Shown here piece after piece: positions 44,093 to 52,961 of a stretch of 64,000 nucleotides of DNA. Both the position numbers and the translations under genes were made by a program. Within the stretch, counting starts at the first letter, position 1. Each line of letters opens with the position of its first letter. The stretch comes from Sphingobacteriales bacterium 46-32 (lineage in GTDB: Bacteria > Bacteroidota > Bacteroidia > Chitinophagales > Chitinophagaceae), in contig MKTY01000020.1 of assembly GCA_001898485.1 (NCBI GenBank), positions 124,001 to 188,000 of the forward strand, given 5' to 3'. A model generated the notes under the pieces. That model saw only the letters and a list, made by a program, of their open reading frames with translations, had not been told where the DNA came from and made no database searches.

Positions 44093-45637
44093 TTATTGAA
44101 GTAACCACATTACTTTATTCACTTCATCTACTCCGCCATACTGACGGTTGAGGGCCTCCATGAGATTATTGCGGTTGTAGGTCGACTCTGTACCGGGATA
44201 CAGCCAGCGAACGGGAATGGCATCTTTCTTATTCTCATTGAGTGATGTAGCAGGATTGATGGGAAATTCGGGATAACCTGTACGCCTGTAATCGTAATAC
44301 GTCTGAATAGGATCCTGCATGAAATTCAGAAAATAGCGCTGTATCCATATCTGCTTAAGCTGATCAGCTGCCGTAGCCTTGAAAGCAGCTTCGCCGGTGA
44401 AATAATTATCAATATAGGATTGATTGATGGCCATACCATGCGCGTAAGAGGCTGCTGTCGCCATCAAATGCCCAAGGGCTGCTTTTACGCCTGACTGATA
44501 ATAGCCTTCTGCAGTACCGGTCGATATCCAGCCCAGCACACGTGCTTCGGCCAGTATCAGTTGCTGCTCGGCATAGGTCACCATCATACGGGGTTCGCTG
44601 GCCACCTCTTTAAGGTAACGGGAATTAATCAGCGAATAGGTATTGGCAATATGCGCAGTGGTGATGTCATCATAGTTATCAGAAACATTGGCGCCCACAT
44701 AAGCAGCCGGATCGTTTTCTGTTTTACCTCCGGCCAGTTGTGCTTTAGACGGATCGGCATAATAAAAAAGCCGGCGGTCATTGTAGAGTTTCAACTGATC
44801 TACCAGCAGCGAGCTCACAATAGTGCGACTGGTAAACAAGTCATTTGTTCCCGACATGGGATGCATATTTATACTGGAATAGGCCAGTCCCAGGTAGCCG
44901 GTATTTGCCTCCATAAGATTGCCGGCATTTACGATGTCGGCAAACTGCTGTGCCACATTGATGGAGCTTCCTGTTTTCTTACTTAAAGAAAGTAATACGC
45001 GCAGGCGGAAGGCGTTTGTGGCACGACGCCATTTCTGCGGATCACCTGCATAGGGAGTAGGGTCGCCATCAAACTTAATGCCGCTGGCAAATGCTTCATC
45101 GGCTTCTTTGAGGTCGGCCAGTATTCCTTTAAATACTTCCTCCTGTGTATCATACTTTGCAGTGATAAGCCCTTCCTGTCCTTTGCCTGTTTGTGAATAA
45201 GGAATATCGCCCACTTTCATGGTTGCCTGATAAAACATATACGCACGGCTGAATTTGGCCAGTCCCTTATAGGAATTTTCCATCACGCTGCCGGTAGCAT
45301 ACTTCAGCATGTTTTCAATATTGGGCAAAATGGTCATATTACCAAAATCTGTAGTGCCCATATAACCATATTGCGAAGGCATTATTCCCTGGTTGGCATA
45401 GGCCACATACTTGGCCATGCCATTATCTGACAGGTATGCCATGGCATCGCGCCCATTGAATCGCAGGTTTTTCAGGATGATACCAGTAGCCAGCATACTG
45501 GCATTTACCTGGCTGGTAGCATCGGGATTATCATTAAGCTCATCAAACTTGTTGCAGCCCGGGCCCACCAGTAAACTAAAGGCCAGTATGGCTGTCAGTA
45601 TTTTAGTACGTTTCATTGTCTTAAGTTTTGGGTTCAT
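44093..45637 (-). CDS. SusD/RagB-family nutrient-binding lipoprotein
   Basis: This 514-residue outer-membrane lipoprotein has a signal peptide ending LLVGPGC (Cys28 with the ATG at 45635-45637; an inner ATG seven codons later is also possible). The N-terminus NKFDELNDNPDATSQVNA and the helical repeats (SYKGLAKFSRAYMFYQATMK, RVLLSLSKKTGSSINVAQQF split by loops) place it in the SusD-like_2 branch. It forms the lid over the SusC barrel. Its start overlaps the SusC stop by 1 bp (TAATG). With the GH16 enzyme it suggests glucan or oligosaccharide capture. Confidence 0.9.
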   Translation of the reverse strand: MNPKLKTMKRTKILTAILAFSLLVGPGCNKFDELNDNPDATSQVNASMLATGIILKNLRFNGRDAMAYLSDNGMAKYVAYANQGIMPSQYGYMGTTDFGNMTILPNIENMLKYATGSVMENSYKGLAKFSRAYMFYQATMKVGDIPYSQTGKGQEGLITAKYDTQEEVFKGILADLKEADEAFASGIKFDGDPTPYAGDPQKWRRATNAFRLRVLLSLSKKTGSSINVAQQFADIVNAGNLMEANTGYLGLAYSSINMHPMSGTNDLFTSRTIVSSLLVDQLKLYNDRRLFYYADPSKAQLAGGKTENDPAAYVGANVSDNYDDITTAHIANTYSLINSRYLKEVASEPRMMVTYAEQQLILAEARVLGWISTGTAEGYYQSGVKAALGHLMATAASYAHGMAINQSYIDNYFTGEAAFKATAADQLKQIWIQRYFLNFMQDPIQTYYDYRRTGYPEFPINPATSLNENKKDAIPVRWLYPGTESTYNRNNLMEALNRQYGGVDEVNKVMWLLQ

Positions 45638-48600
45638 TAGAAATCTACCCGGATGTTAACACCAATGTAGCGGAGCGACGGATCAATAAAGTTTTCGGTA
45701 CCGCCGTCAATATCTGAATACTTAAACTGTTTGGCCCAGTATATCAGGTTCTGGCCTACAGCAGATACCGAGATATTCTTTGCAGATACCCGTTTTGACC
45801 AGGCTTGTGGCAGTGCGTAAGAAACAGACACTTCACGCAGTTTCATAAATGTGGTAGAATACAGGTCAACCGGCGAAGGAGAGCCTCCCCATGCGGTTCC
45901 CTTATGCTGCGCTTCGATATATGATTTGTAGGTAGTGTATACATCATTGGGAGCAAATACACGGGTATCGCTCACCACTTTGTAATTGGCGTCGTATACG
46001 ATGGAACCAGATACTACTTTCACCCCTTCGCCGAGGTAATTTTTTGTACCGGCATTGGTCGCATCCAGGTAACGCTCGGGTGTGAGCGATTTGGGGTGAT
46101 TACCCGACCGCCACATATACATTTCCGTTACTGATTGTGCCAGGCCACCCACACGGCCATCGAGCGAAATATTCAGTGCAAGATTTTTATACTTGAATGA
46201 AGTATTAAAACCCCATGTCCAGTCAGGATCAGAATAACCAGCCAGTGAAAGAATAGGCTTATAAGTAGGTACACCATTGTTGAAAACGATATTACCACTG
46301 TTGTCTGTCTGATATTCATTGATGGTATAAAAATCAGCACGTTTGCCTTTCTGCACCCAGTCTCTTCCTTTTACGGAGTAAACGGAATCCATCTGGGTAT
46401 AATAAGTGGCATAGGTTGACCAGTTGAAGCCTACATCCCAGCGGAAGTCTTTATTCTTCACCGGTGTGGCATTGAGGGTGATTTCCAGACCGCGACGTGT
46501 ACGTTCTTCATCGCTATTCGTAAACACACCGGTATAGCCGGATGACGGGCTGATAGTAGAGGTAACAAGGAAGTCATACATACGCTTCCAGTAACCGGTC
46601 ACATCGAGCATCAGGCGGTTGCCGAGGAAACCAAACTGAGTACCGATCTCCGTGGTATTGGCAGACTCCGGAAACACGTCATCGGGGCGGATGGTGGTAG
46701 GATAGGTAGCCGTACCCAATCCGGCCCATTGGTTGGTAGCAATGGAATACACATTATTGATGGCATAAATAGAGGCCGGAGTTCTGTACATAGTCCAGGA
46801 GCCACGGAGTTTCCAGATCGACAACCAGTCGTACCGGGGCAGCAGGTCTGAAGCGATCAGGCTGCCGGCCACAGATGGATAAAAGTAAGAACGGGTTGAG
46901 CGCGAAAGTGTGGAAGCCCAGTCATTGCGGAAAGTACCTTCCAGAAATGCCAGGTTGCGCCAGCCAAAACCAATACGGCCAAATACGCTATTGGTCTGTT
47001 TACGGAAAATAACCGACTGCACAGCTACGGGATTCAACGATGCTTTAAGTGAGTAATATCCGGGGATAGACAGACCACCCTGCGTACGTGCTTCCAGTCC
47101 TTCGTCCTGGCGGTAAAATACCGAACCACCTACAAAGCCATCGATACGCCAGTTTTTATACTGGGTTTCGCCGAGCAGCAGCGCTTCTGTATTGGAGCTG
47201 AATCCACGGCTGATACCGATATTGTAAGAGCCTCTTTGCGACTCACCCCATATCTCAGTACCGGCATTCATGACTTTAGAGCTACCACCACCCTGGAATG
47301 AACCTTTGGAAATATTTACCTCCTGTTTATTACTATAGGTATCATAACCGGTACGCACCGTAGCCTTAAGTCCTTTGATAAATTCATAATTCAGTGTCAG
47401 CTGGCCATTGAAGATATCCTTATTATAAGAGCGTGTACGTTCGTAGCGATCAAAGTAAGGATTATTATTGCCGGCTGTGTAACTGCTGTTTTGCACCTCA
47501 TTGGGTATCATCCAGTAGTCTTTATAATCCCGCACATCCCAATCGGGCGATCCCCAGATGAGCATGCTGTACATCGGATCGTAACCGGTATATCCATTAA
47601 AGCCTACGTTGGGCGATTCATGTTTGTTGTAAGAGAGCGAAGTGCTGAGTGAGAATTTTTTTAGTTTTATATCACCACCTACACTGTAGGTCATCTTATC
47701 AAACAGCGAGTTGGGATAAGTGCCTTTGTTCTGTACCCAGGTGGCAGAAGCACGGAATCCGCCCATCTCACCCGTCTGCGCAATGCTCAGGTTGTTGTTG
47801 AGGATATAGCCCTGTTGCAAAAAGTTTCTAAAGTTGTCTTTTCCACGGGCAACAAACGGCATGGGCTTCATGCTTCTGGAAAAAGGATCCCACTGTATTA
47901 CTTCCTGCCCTTCGAGTGGCGCTCCCCAGGAGCCATCACCGGAGCGCACATAGGTATTGGTGGCTGTATTTACCACGCGGCCATATTGCGATTGCATTTC
48001 CGGTATGGCCAGGTAACCGGCTTCAAACATGCTGCTGCTGTTAAAAGAAATAGCCAGTCCTTTAGCCGCAGCACCGCGCCGGGTGGTGATCATCACGGCA
48101 CCGCTGCCTCCACGCTCACCATACAGCGCAGAAGCCGTAGCACCTTTCAGAAAATTGATGGTTTCAATATCATCTGGCGGTACATCGCGAAGAGTCATAT
48201 TGCCGTAGGGCACTCCATCAATAACGATCAATGGCGTTTCTCCGCGCAGTGTCAGCTCTGGTTCAGCACTGAACTCAGAACTGTTTTTGACGATCATACC
48301 GGCTACTTTACCGGTCAGCGAGGTGGCTACATCCACACCTTTTACCGTTTGAAGGGTATTACCTTTTACAGATTGAGTGGCATACCCCAATGCTTTTTCC
48401 TGGCGTCGTACACCAAGAGCCGTTACCACAACATTCTGCAGGTCTTCTACTCTTTTTTTGAGTACAACCGGGCTACTGCCCGCGCTTGCGGCAGTAACCT
48501 CCACAGCATCGTGTGCAATGCTGCTGAATACGAGTATGGCATTGTCGTCTGGTACAACAATGGAAAAAGAGCCATCGGCTGCAGTTACTACCGACTGGCG

Positions 48601-49086
48601 GGTGCCTTTTACCGTAACAGTGACGCCGCCTACAGGCTCACCGGCGTCATCGACTACTCTACCTTTTACTGTTTTTTCGAGGTGGACAGGCTCGTTGTCT
48701 GTCTCACTAACCGTACGTACAGGCGCCTGCCTAAACAGTACAATTTTATCTTCCACTACCTGGTAGCTTATTTGCAAAGGGGTAAGATTGTCGCGCAGAA
48801 AAGTACCAATGGGCTGATTGCTGGCATTAATGCTAAACTGGCGGCTTGCATTAATGGCGTTTACGCTATATGTAAAAGCCACTCCGGTTTGTTTCTGTAT
48901 TTCTGCAATGACCGTACTAAGCGGTTTATTTTCCATGTGCAGCGTAAACTTCCGGGAAAGAACCTCCTGGCTGTTAACTTCATTTGCGTAGAGGGAACTT
49001 ATCGAGATCAATATCAGTGCTATTTGAGCAATCGTTATTCTCATGGCAAAGCATATTGAAGCAACAAGTCGTTGCTTATTTTTCAT
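45637..49086 (-). CDS. SusC/RagA-family TonB-dependent receptor with STN domain
   Basis: This 1149-residue outer-membrane transporter has an N-terminal signal and a secretin/TonB N-terminal (STN) domain (about 45-118, FTLHMENKPLSTVIAEIQ). A carboxypeptidase-like CNA-B domain follows (KGRVVDDAGEPVGGVTVTVKG). The plug begins near 215 (NVVVTALGVRRQEKALGYA, then LIVIDGVPYGN), and the 22-strand barrel ends in the aromatic VNIRVDF. The STN domain normally signals to a FecR anti-sigma factor, and such a gene lies directly upstream. It imports oligosaccharide in a TonB-driven manner with the SusD partner. Full length. Confidence 0.94.
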   Translation of the reverse strand: MKNKQRLVASICFAMRITIAQIALILISISSLYANEVNSQEVLSRKFTLHMENKPLSTVIAEIQKQTGVAFTYSVNAINASRQFSINASNQPIGTFLRDNLTPLQISYQVVEDKIVLFRQAPVRTVSETDNEPVHLEKTVKGRVVDDAGEPVGGVTVTVKGTRQSVVTAADGSFSIVVPDDNAILVFSSIAHDAVEVTAASAGSSPVVLKKRVEDLQNVVVTALGVRRQEKALGYATQSVKGNTLQTVKGVDVATSLTGKVAGMIVKNSSEFSAEPELTLRGETPLIVIDGVPYGNMTLRDVPPDDIETINFLKGATASALYGERGGSGAVMITTRRGAAAKGLAISFNSSSMFEAGYLAIPEMQSQYGRVVNTATNTYVRSGDGSWGAPLEGQEVIQWDPFSRSMKPMPFVARGKDNFRNFLQQGYILNNNLSIAQTGEMGGFRASATWVQNKGTYPNSLFDKMTYSVGGDIKLKKFSLSTSLSYNKHESPNVGFNGYTGYDPMYSMLIWGSPDWDVRDYKDYWMIPNEVQNSSYTAGNNNPYFDRYERTRSYNKDIFNGQLTLNYEFIKGLKATVRTGYDTYSNKQEVNISKGSFQGGGSSKVMNAGTEIWGESQRGSYNIGISRGFSSNTEALLLGETQYKNWRIDGFVGGSVFYRQDEGLEARTQGGLSIPGYYSLKASLNPVAVQSVIFRKQTNSVFGRIGFGWRNLAFLEGTFRNDWASTLSRSTRSYFYPSVAGSLIASDLLPRYDWLSIWKLRGSWTMYRTPASIYAINNVYSIATNQWAGLGTATYPTTIRPDDVFPESANTTEIGTQFGFLGNRLMLDVTGYWKRMYDFLVTSTISPSSGYTGVFTNSDEERTRRGLEITLNATPVKNKDFRWDVGFNWSTYATYYTQMDSVYSVKGRDWVQKGKRADFYTINEYQTDNSGNIVFNNGVPTYKPILSLAGYSDPDWTWGFNTSFKYKNLALNISLDGRVGGLAQSVTEMYMWRSGNHPKSLTPERYLDATNAGTKNYLGEGVKVVSGSIVYDANYKVVSDTRVFAPNDVYTTYKSYIEAQHKGTAWGGSPSPVDLYSTTFMKLREVSVSYALPQAWSKRVSAKNISVSAVGQNLIYWAKQFKYSDIDGGTENFIDPSLRYIGVNIRVDF

Positions 49087-49150
49087 ATATTTAAACAGTT
49101 TTTGTTTTGAGAATAGATTTAAAACGAAAACGGAGCTGATTCAGCTTCCC

Positions 49151-49183
49151 GGAGCCGGCCTGTGCGTCACCACAGCCGGCTCC
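49151..49183 (-). terminator. Hairpin between FecR and SusC genes
   Basis: GGAGCCGGC and GCCGGCTCC (49151-49159, 49175-49183) pair, extended inward by CTGTG/CACAG with one bulge. It lies 65 bp after the FecR stop on the minus strand and probably separates the regulatory and transport transcripts. Confidence 0.65.
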
Positions 49184-49247
49184 TCTTTTATACTATGTTG
49201 GAAATCTTTTTTTCATGCGGCAATTGTTTTGGTTAAGCAATTATTCA

Positions 49248-50324
49248 TTATTCACAGCCCTGCCCCTTTATAAGTATACGGGTGCCATTGAGTTCGTATG
49301 AAGAATGGGTGGCGAGGCAAATGATCTTTAGCTGGGTATACAGATCATTGCCGGAAATGTCGCCCGTAAACAGGCATTTTTCCAATGCGGGATTATCTGT
49401 GATAATCTCTATACCGTAAGCTTTGGCGAGATCAGCGAAAATATAGTCGAGGTTCTTCTGATCGTATTGAAATGCCGGCAACGGCTGCTTTTTCTCTTCT
49501 GCTACTTCTTTGCGAACCAGTTGAGGCTGAGAGACGAGCGTGGTCAACAAAGCGCGTTTGCCGGGTTCATATACGGCCTTTTGATTGGGGGTAATAATTA
49601 CGGGCGACAATAATGCAGTAGCCTCTTTAACCACCCGTGTATTTTCCGATACCTGCACACGGCCTGTACGTACCGACACTTCTTCGTTGCCTGTTTGCGG
49701 ATCGGTGCTGATAAGAAAACTGGTGCCCAGCACCCGGGTAATGATATGCCGGCCGTATACAAGAAATGGTTTATGTGCATTGGGAGCAATATCGAAAAAT
49801 GCGCTACCGTCCATATAGACTTCACGTGCTGTATCGGAAAAATGAGCAGGAAAATAAAGCGTAGTGCCGGGATGCAGCGTCACCTGGCTGCCATCTTCCA
49901 GCACTATTTGCTGCAGACTATCGCTCTCATTCTTTTGTTGATGCGTCTTTCCTTTTATCTGTGCGCTAAACTCGCTGCCGGCAGATTGGGGGCGCCATAA
50001 CAGGTAGCCTGTGGCCAGAGCAGCAGCCAGTAGTATGGCGGCTGCCATTTTTCGCCAGCCAAAACGGTTGCGTGATACAGGTATAATAGCCGCTGTATTT
50101 TTTTCGGCATCCAGGATATTGCGTACAATCTCCTGCGAAATATGAGGGGGAAGTTCGGCACCGGCAACCTGACTGTCGGCCAGGCTTTGCGAAATATGAT
50201 CTCCCAGTCCGGTATCATACCGGCCGGAAGCCAGCAGGTCAAAGAGTTCTTCTCTTTCCTGCAAGCTGGCATTACCAGCTACATATAAATCAAGTAAATA
50301 GGCAAAACGATCGTTTGAGCTCAT
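49248..50324 (-). CDS. FecR-family anti-sigma factor
   Basis: This 358-residue protein has a cytoplasmic helical N-terminus (about 1-90) that would hold the sigma factor and one transmembrane helix at about 92-112 (MAAAILLAAALATGYLLW). The periplasmic FecR domain follows, with LEDGSQVTLHPGTTLYFPAHF, then VYGRHIITRVLGTSFLI, and a C-terminal STN-interacting DUF4974 region (YDQKNLDYIFADLAKAYGIEI). It lies 61 bp after the ECF sigma gene and before susC, the standard layout for trans-envelope signalling in Bacteroidota. Confidence 0.93.
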   Translation of the reverse strand: MSSNDRFAYLLDLYVAGNASLQEREELFDLLASGRYDTGLGDHISQSLADSQVAGAELPPHISQEIVRNILDAEKNTAAIIPVSRNRFGWRKMAAAILLAAALATGYLLWRPQSAGSEFSAQIKGKTHQQKNESDSLQQIVLEDGSQVTLHPGTTLYFPAHFSDTAREVYMDGSAFFDIAPNAHKPFLVYGRHIITRVLGTSFLISTDPQTGNEEVSVRTGRVQVSENTRVVKEATALLSPVIITPNQKAVYEPGKRALLTTLVSQPQLVRKEVAEEKKQPLPAFQYDQKNLDYIFADLAKAYGIEIITDNPALEKCLFTGDISGNDLYTQLKIICLATHSSYELNGTRILIKGQGCE

Positions 50325-50385
50325 AGAACGTGCGGTTCGGCTGTTTTACGTTAAAACAACCAGCCCATCTGCACGGAGTACAGGC

Positions 50386-50985
50386 TCAGAAAAAATTTTT
50401 CAGGAAAAGAATAACCAGCGGGATTTCGATACCCCGGCCAGCCAGTTGCACGCGGATCTGTTGCAGGGCGCGTGCCATATGTGTTTTAACGGTAAGTGGA
50501 GAGATGCGAAGCCGCTCTCCGATTTCTGCATAGCTCAGTTTTTCGTGCCGTGCGAGTTCAAATACCTGTCGCTGCTGCTGAGGCAATTCCGCTACCACCT
50601 CTTTCAATACCCGGCCGTATTCGCGGTCGTCGAGCTGCTGCAGGGTATGTTGATCGGAAGAAACTGATTGATTGCCCAGATGATGAAGGGCTTTCCACTC
50701 TACCGCCAGCCTTTTGAGGCGGTTCATAATATTATTGCGGGCTACAGTATAAATCCAGGCTTCAAGCGATGAGAAACGCTGCAGGTCATGCCGCTCAAAC
50801 CAGAGCTTCATGAATACATCCTGAACCACCTCCTGTCCCAGGTGCGGCGATTTCAGATAACGCACTGCCGTCTGGTACACCCGGTTGCGGTGCCGGTCGT
50901 ATAGCAATTGAAATGCATAGTGACTATCCTCAGCCAGCAATGATCTCAGCTTATATTCTTCATATTTAGAGCCTTCAGAATCCAC
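50386..50985 (-). CDS. ECF-type RNA polymerase sigma factor
   Basis: This 199-residue sigma-70 family protein has region 2 at about 20-85 (AFQLLYDRHRNRVYQTAVRY, VVQDVFMKLWFERH) and region 4 at about 130-185 (LPQQQRQVFELARHEKLSYAEIGERL, shown here as LPQQQRQVFELARH and LSYAEIGERL). It appears to start at GTG 50983-50985. It should direct transcription of the susC/susD/GH16 genes when released by the FecR protein. It is the first gene of the locus. The C-terminus extends about 15 residues beyond region 4 with a hydrophobic tail. Confidence 0.92.
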   Translation of the reverse strand: MDSEGSKYEEYKLRSLLAEDSHYAFQLLYDRHRNRVYQTAVRYLKSPHLGQEVVQDVFMKLWFERHDLQRFSSLEAWIYTVARNNIMNRLKRLAVEWKALHHLGNQSVSSDQHTLQQLDDREYGRVLKEVVAELPQQQRQVFELARHEKLSYAEIGERLRISPLTVKTHMARALQQIRVQLAGRGIEIPLVILFLKNFF

Positions 50986-51233
50986 TCGCTACTTTCGTTA
51001 GGGGACGAAAATAAGTGTTTTTGCAGACATGCTGCCGTGTGTAACAATTAGATAGTAACCCAATTCGAAAGCCCCTGGAAACTTACCTGCGCCATCTGCG
51101 GAAAATTTTGCCAGCAGAACGCAGCAAACCAGAGATATAAGGCTGCCAATGGGAAACCCTACTGAATCTGAACCACTATCAACGGCTTAGTCAACAATTA
51201 ATCTTTTTTATAGATACATAAACTTTTCTACTA

Positions 51234-51269
51234 TTACGAAATTTTCATAACTTTACGAACACTTCGTAA
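51234..51269 (+). promoter_or_regulatory. Tandem BlaI-type operators and promoter of the regulator pair
   Basis: Two copies of the palindrome TTACGAA-N3-TTCGTAA lie directly before the BlaI start. The copy at 51253-51269 is perfect. The copy at 51234-51250 has one mismatch (TTCATAA). They are 19 bp apart start to start. A -7-like TAACTTTA (51248-51255) overlaps both, so a bound repressor would block polymerase. The same double site with the same spacing occurs at 57571-57606. Confidence 0.78.
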
Positions 51270-51271
51270 CA

Positions 51272-51634
51272 ATGGAGAAATTAACCGAACATGAAGAAAA
51301 AGCCATGCTGGCTGTGTGGCAAAACGGCCCCGGCTTTATTAAAGACTTCCTCGACCACATTCCCCGGCCCAAACCGGTCTATACCACTTTTGCATCCACT
51401 ATCAAAAACCTCGAAAAGAAAGGATATCTGAAAAGTGAAAAGATGGGGCCGGCCATACGCTATAGTGCCAAAGTGAAAGAAGCGGAGTATAAGAAAAGGT
51501 TTATGACCGGCGTGGTCAATGATTTTTTCCAAAGCTCTTATAAAGATGTGGTGGCCTTCTTTGCCAAAGAAAAAAAAGTGAGTGTGGAAGAACTGAAAGA
51601 GGTAATTAAGCTGATTGAAAACCCCGAAAATTAA
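51272..51634 (+). CDS. BlaI/MecI/CopY-family repressor
   Basis: This 120-residue protein has a winged-helix domain in the first 70 residues (LTEHEEKAMLAVWQNG, YTTFASTIKNLEKKGYLKSEK). A helical dimerisation tail ends in VEELKEVIKLIENP and contains the region normally cut by BlaR1. The gene starts 3 bp after a double palindrome that it presumably binds, and is followed 4 bp later by the M56 peptidase gene. The usual partner signal is a cell-wall or envelope cue sensed by the M56 protein. The operon facing it carries the same operators. Confidence 0.92.
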   Translation: MEKLTEHEEKAMLAVWQNGPGFIKDFLDHIPRPKPVYTTFASTIKNLEKKGYLKSEKMGPAIRYSAKVKEAEYKKRFMTGVVNDFFQSSYKDVVAFFAKEKKVSVEELKEVIKLIENPEN

Positions 51635-51637
51635 GCT

Positions 51638-52945
51638 ATGCCTGCCCTGTTTATTGTATTACTCAAAATCAATATAGCACTCCTCTTATTTGCGGCTGCT
51701 TATTACCTTGTATTACGCCGCCTTACATTTTATTCAATCAACCGGGCCTTCCTTGTTTTTGGTATTTTGTTCTCCACCATTTACCCCTTCATTGACCTTA
51801 CAGATTTCTTTTACCGCCATGCAAACAATGCCCTTACACTGGTGCCGGAAATGAATCAGCAGATGGTGACGCTGGCAAACAGCAACCAGTACTGGAACTG
51901 GATCATCCTGTTATTCTGGCTGGGGGTTGTAGTAATGGGTTTCCGTCTGTTGCGTCAGTTCATGGCTTTATACAGTCTCCATACCCGCTCACAGAAAACT
52001 ATGCTTGGCAATCATACGGTGCGTGTTGTAAACGAAAAGCTCAGCCCGTTTTCATTTGGTAAAAGCATTTACATCAATCCTGCTCTGCATGGAGACGAAG
52101 AGCTGAATCACATTCTTACACACGAAAGTGTACACGTAAAAGAATGGCATACGCTCGACATTATCCTGGCCGAACTGAGTGTGGTCTTTTACTGGTTCAA
52201 TCCCGGTGTATGGCTCATGCGAAAAGCCGTAAAAGAAAATCTTGAATTTATTACGGATGAAAAAGTGCTGCGCAAAGGTATTGACAAAAAAATGTACCAG
52301 TACAGCCTGCTCGATGTGGGTAGTATGCAACAGGCCCTGGCTATTGCCAACAGTTTTAATCTCTCTGATCTGAAGAAAAGGATACGCATGATGAATGTAA
52401 AACGTTCATCACGGCTTACACTGGGCCGATATATATTCCTGCTGCCTGTACTTTTATTTATCTCGCTGGCATTTACGGTAACCAAAAAAGAAATCAGTAA
52501 AGAAGAAAGCGTAAGGCAGCCGGCAACCCGGCTGACTCCGGACAATATTCCCCATACAGCCGGTCAGCAGTTGTCTTCTTCACCAACCACACCCAAATCA
52601 GCACTGGCCACACCAAAACGCCAGCGCGCTCATGGCAGTAATCAACGAACTCCAAACCACTCAGACAAAACCGTTTCCGATAAAACAACTGTCGCGTCTT
52701 CTGTGCCTGTAAAAAAAGTACAGGGTGTAATGATACCTGAAAGCAGCAGCACAACGCCTTCCGCCACAGCAGATGATGAAAAGGTTATAACTGTTGTAGG
52801 CTATCCCTCTCCCAAAAACCGCAGTACCCTTTCCGATGCACCTCGCATTACAAAGGACTCTGTTTCCTCTTCAGGAAACATCAGTACGGAACAGTCAAAT
52901 CCGGTGAGAGTGGTTATGGGTTATAAAACCCCTCAGCGGAATTAA
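51638..52945 (+). CDS. M56-family BlaR1-like sensor peptidase
   Basis: This 435-residue membrane protein has three helices near 5-25, 35-55 and 86-103. A cytoplasmic M56 zinc-peptidase domain with THESVH (His162, Glu163, His166) and NLEFITDEKVL (Glu203) follows, then a fourth helix at about 268-288. The remainder (about 290-435) is a Ser/Thr/Pro/Lys-rich, probably disordered periplasmic tail, not a penicillin-binding sensor domain. The tail carries two similar motifs, TVVGYPSP and VVMGYKTP. It should cleave the BlaI-type repressor on an envelope signal. It ends 16 bp from the convergent propeller gene. Confidence 0.9.
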   Translation: MPALFIVLLKINIALLLFAAAYYLVLRRLTFYSINRAFLVFGILFSTIYPFIDLTDFFYRHANNALTLVPEMNQQMVTLANSNQYWNWIILLFWLGVVVMGFRLLRQFMALYSLHTRSQKTMLGNHTVRVVNEKLSPFSFGKSIYINPALHGDEELNHILTHESVHVKEWHTLDIILAELSVVFYWFNPGVWLMRKAVKENLEFITDEKVLRKGIDKKMYQYSLLDVGSMQQALAIANSFNLSDLKKRIRMMNVKRSSRLTLGRYIFLLPVLLFISLAFTVTKKEISKEESVRQPATRLTPDNIPHTAGQQLSSSPTTPKSALATPKRQRAHGSNQRTPNHSDKTVSDKTTVASSVPVKKVQGVMIPESSSTTPSATADDEKVITVVGYPSPKNRSTLSDAPRITKDSVSSSGNISTEQSNPVRVVMGYKTPQRN

Positions 52946-52961
52946 TATATGGAGGCATCAG

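Noticed and set aside
47815-49059. Long open frame antisense to the SusC gene
   Set aside because: It lies wholly within the SusC coding region and shows no recognisable features.
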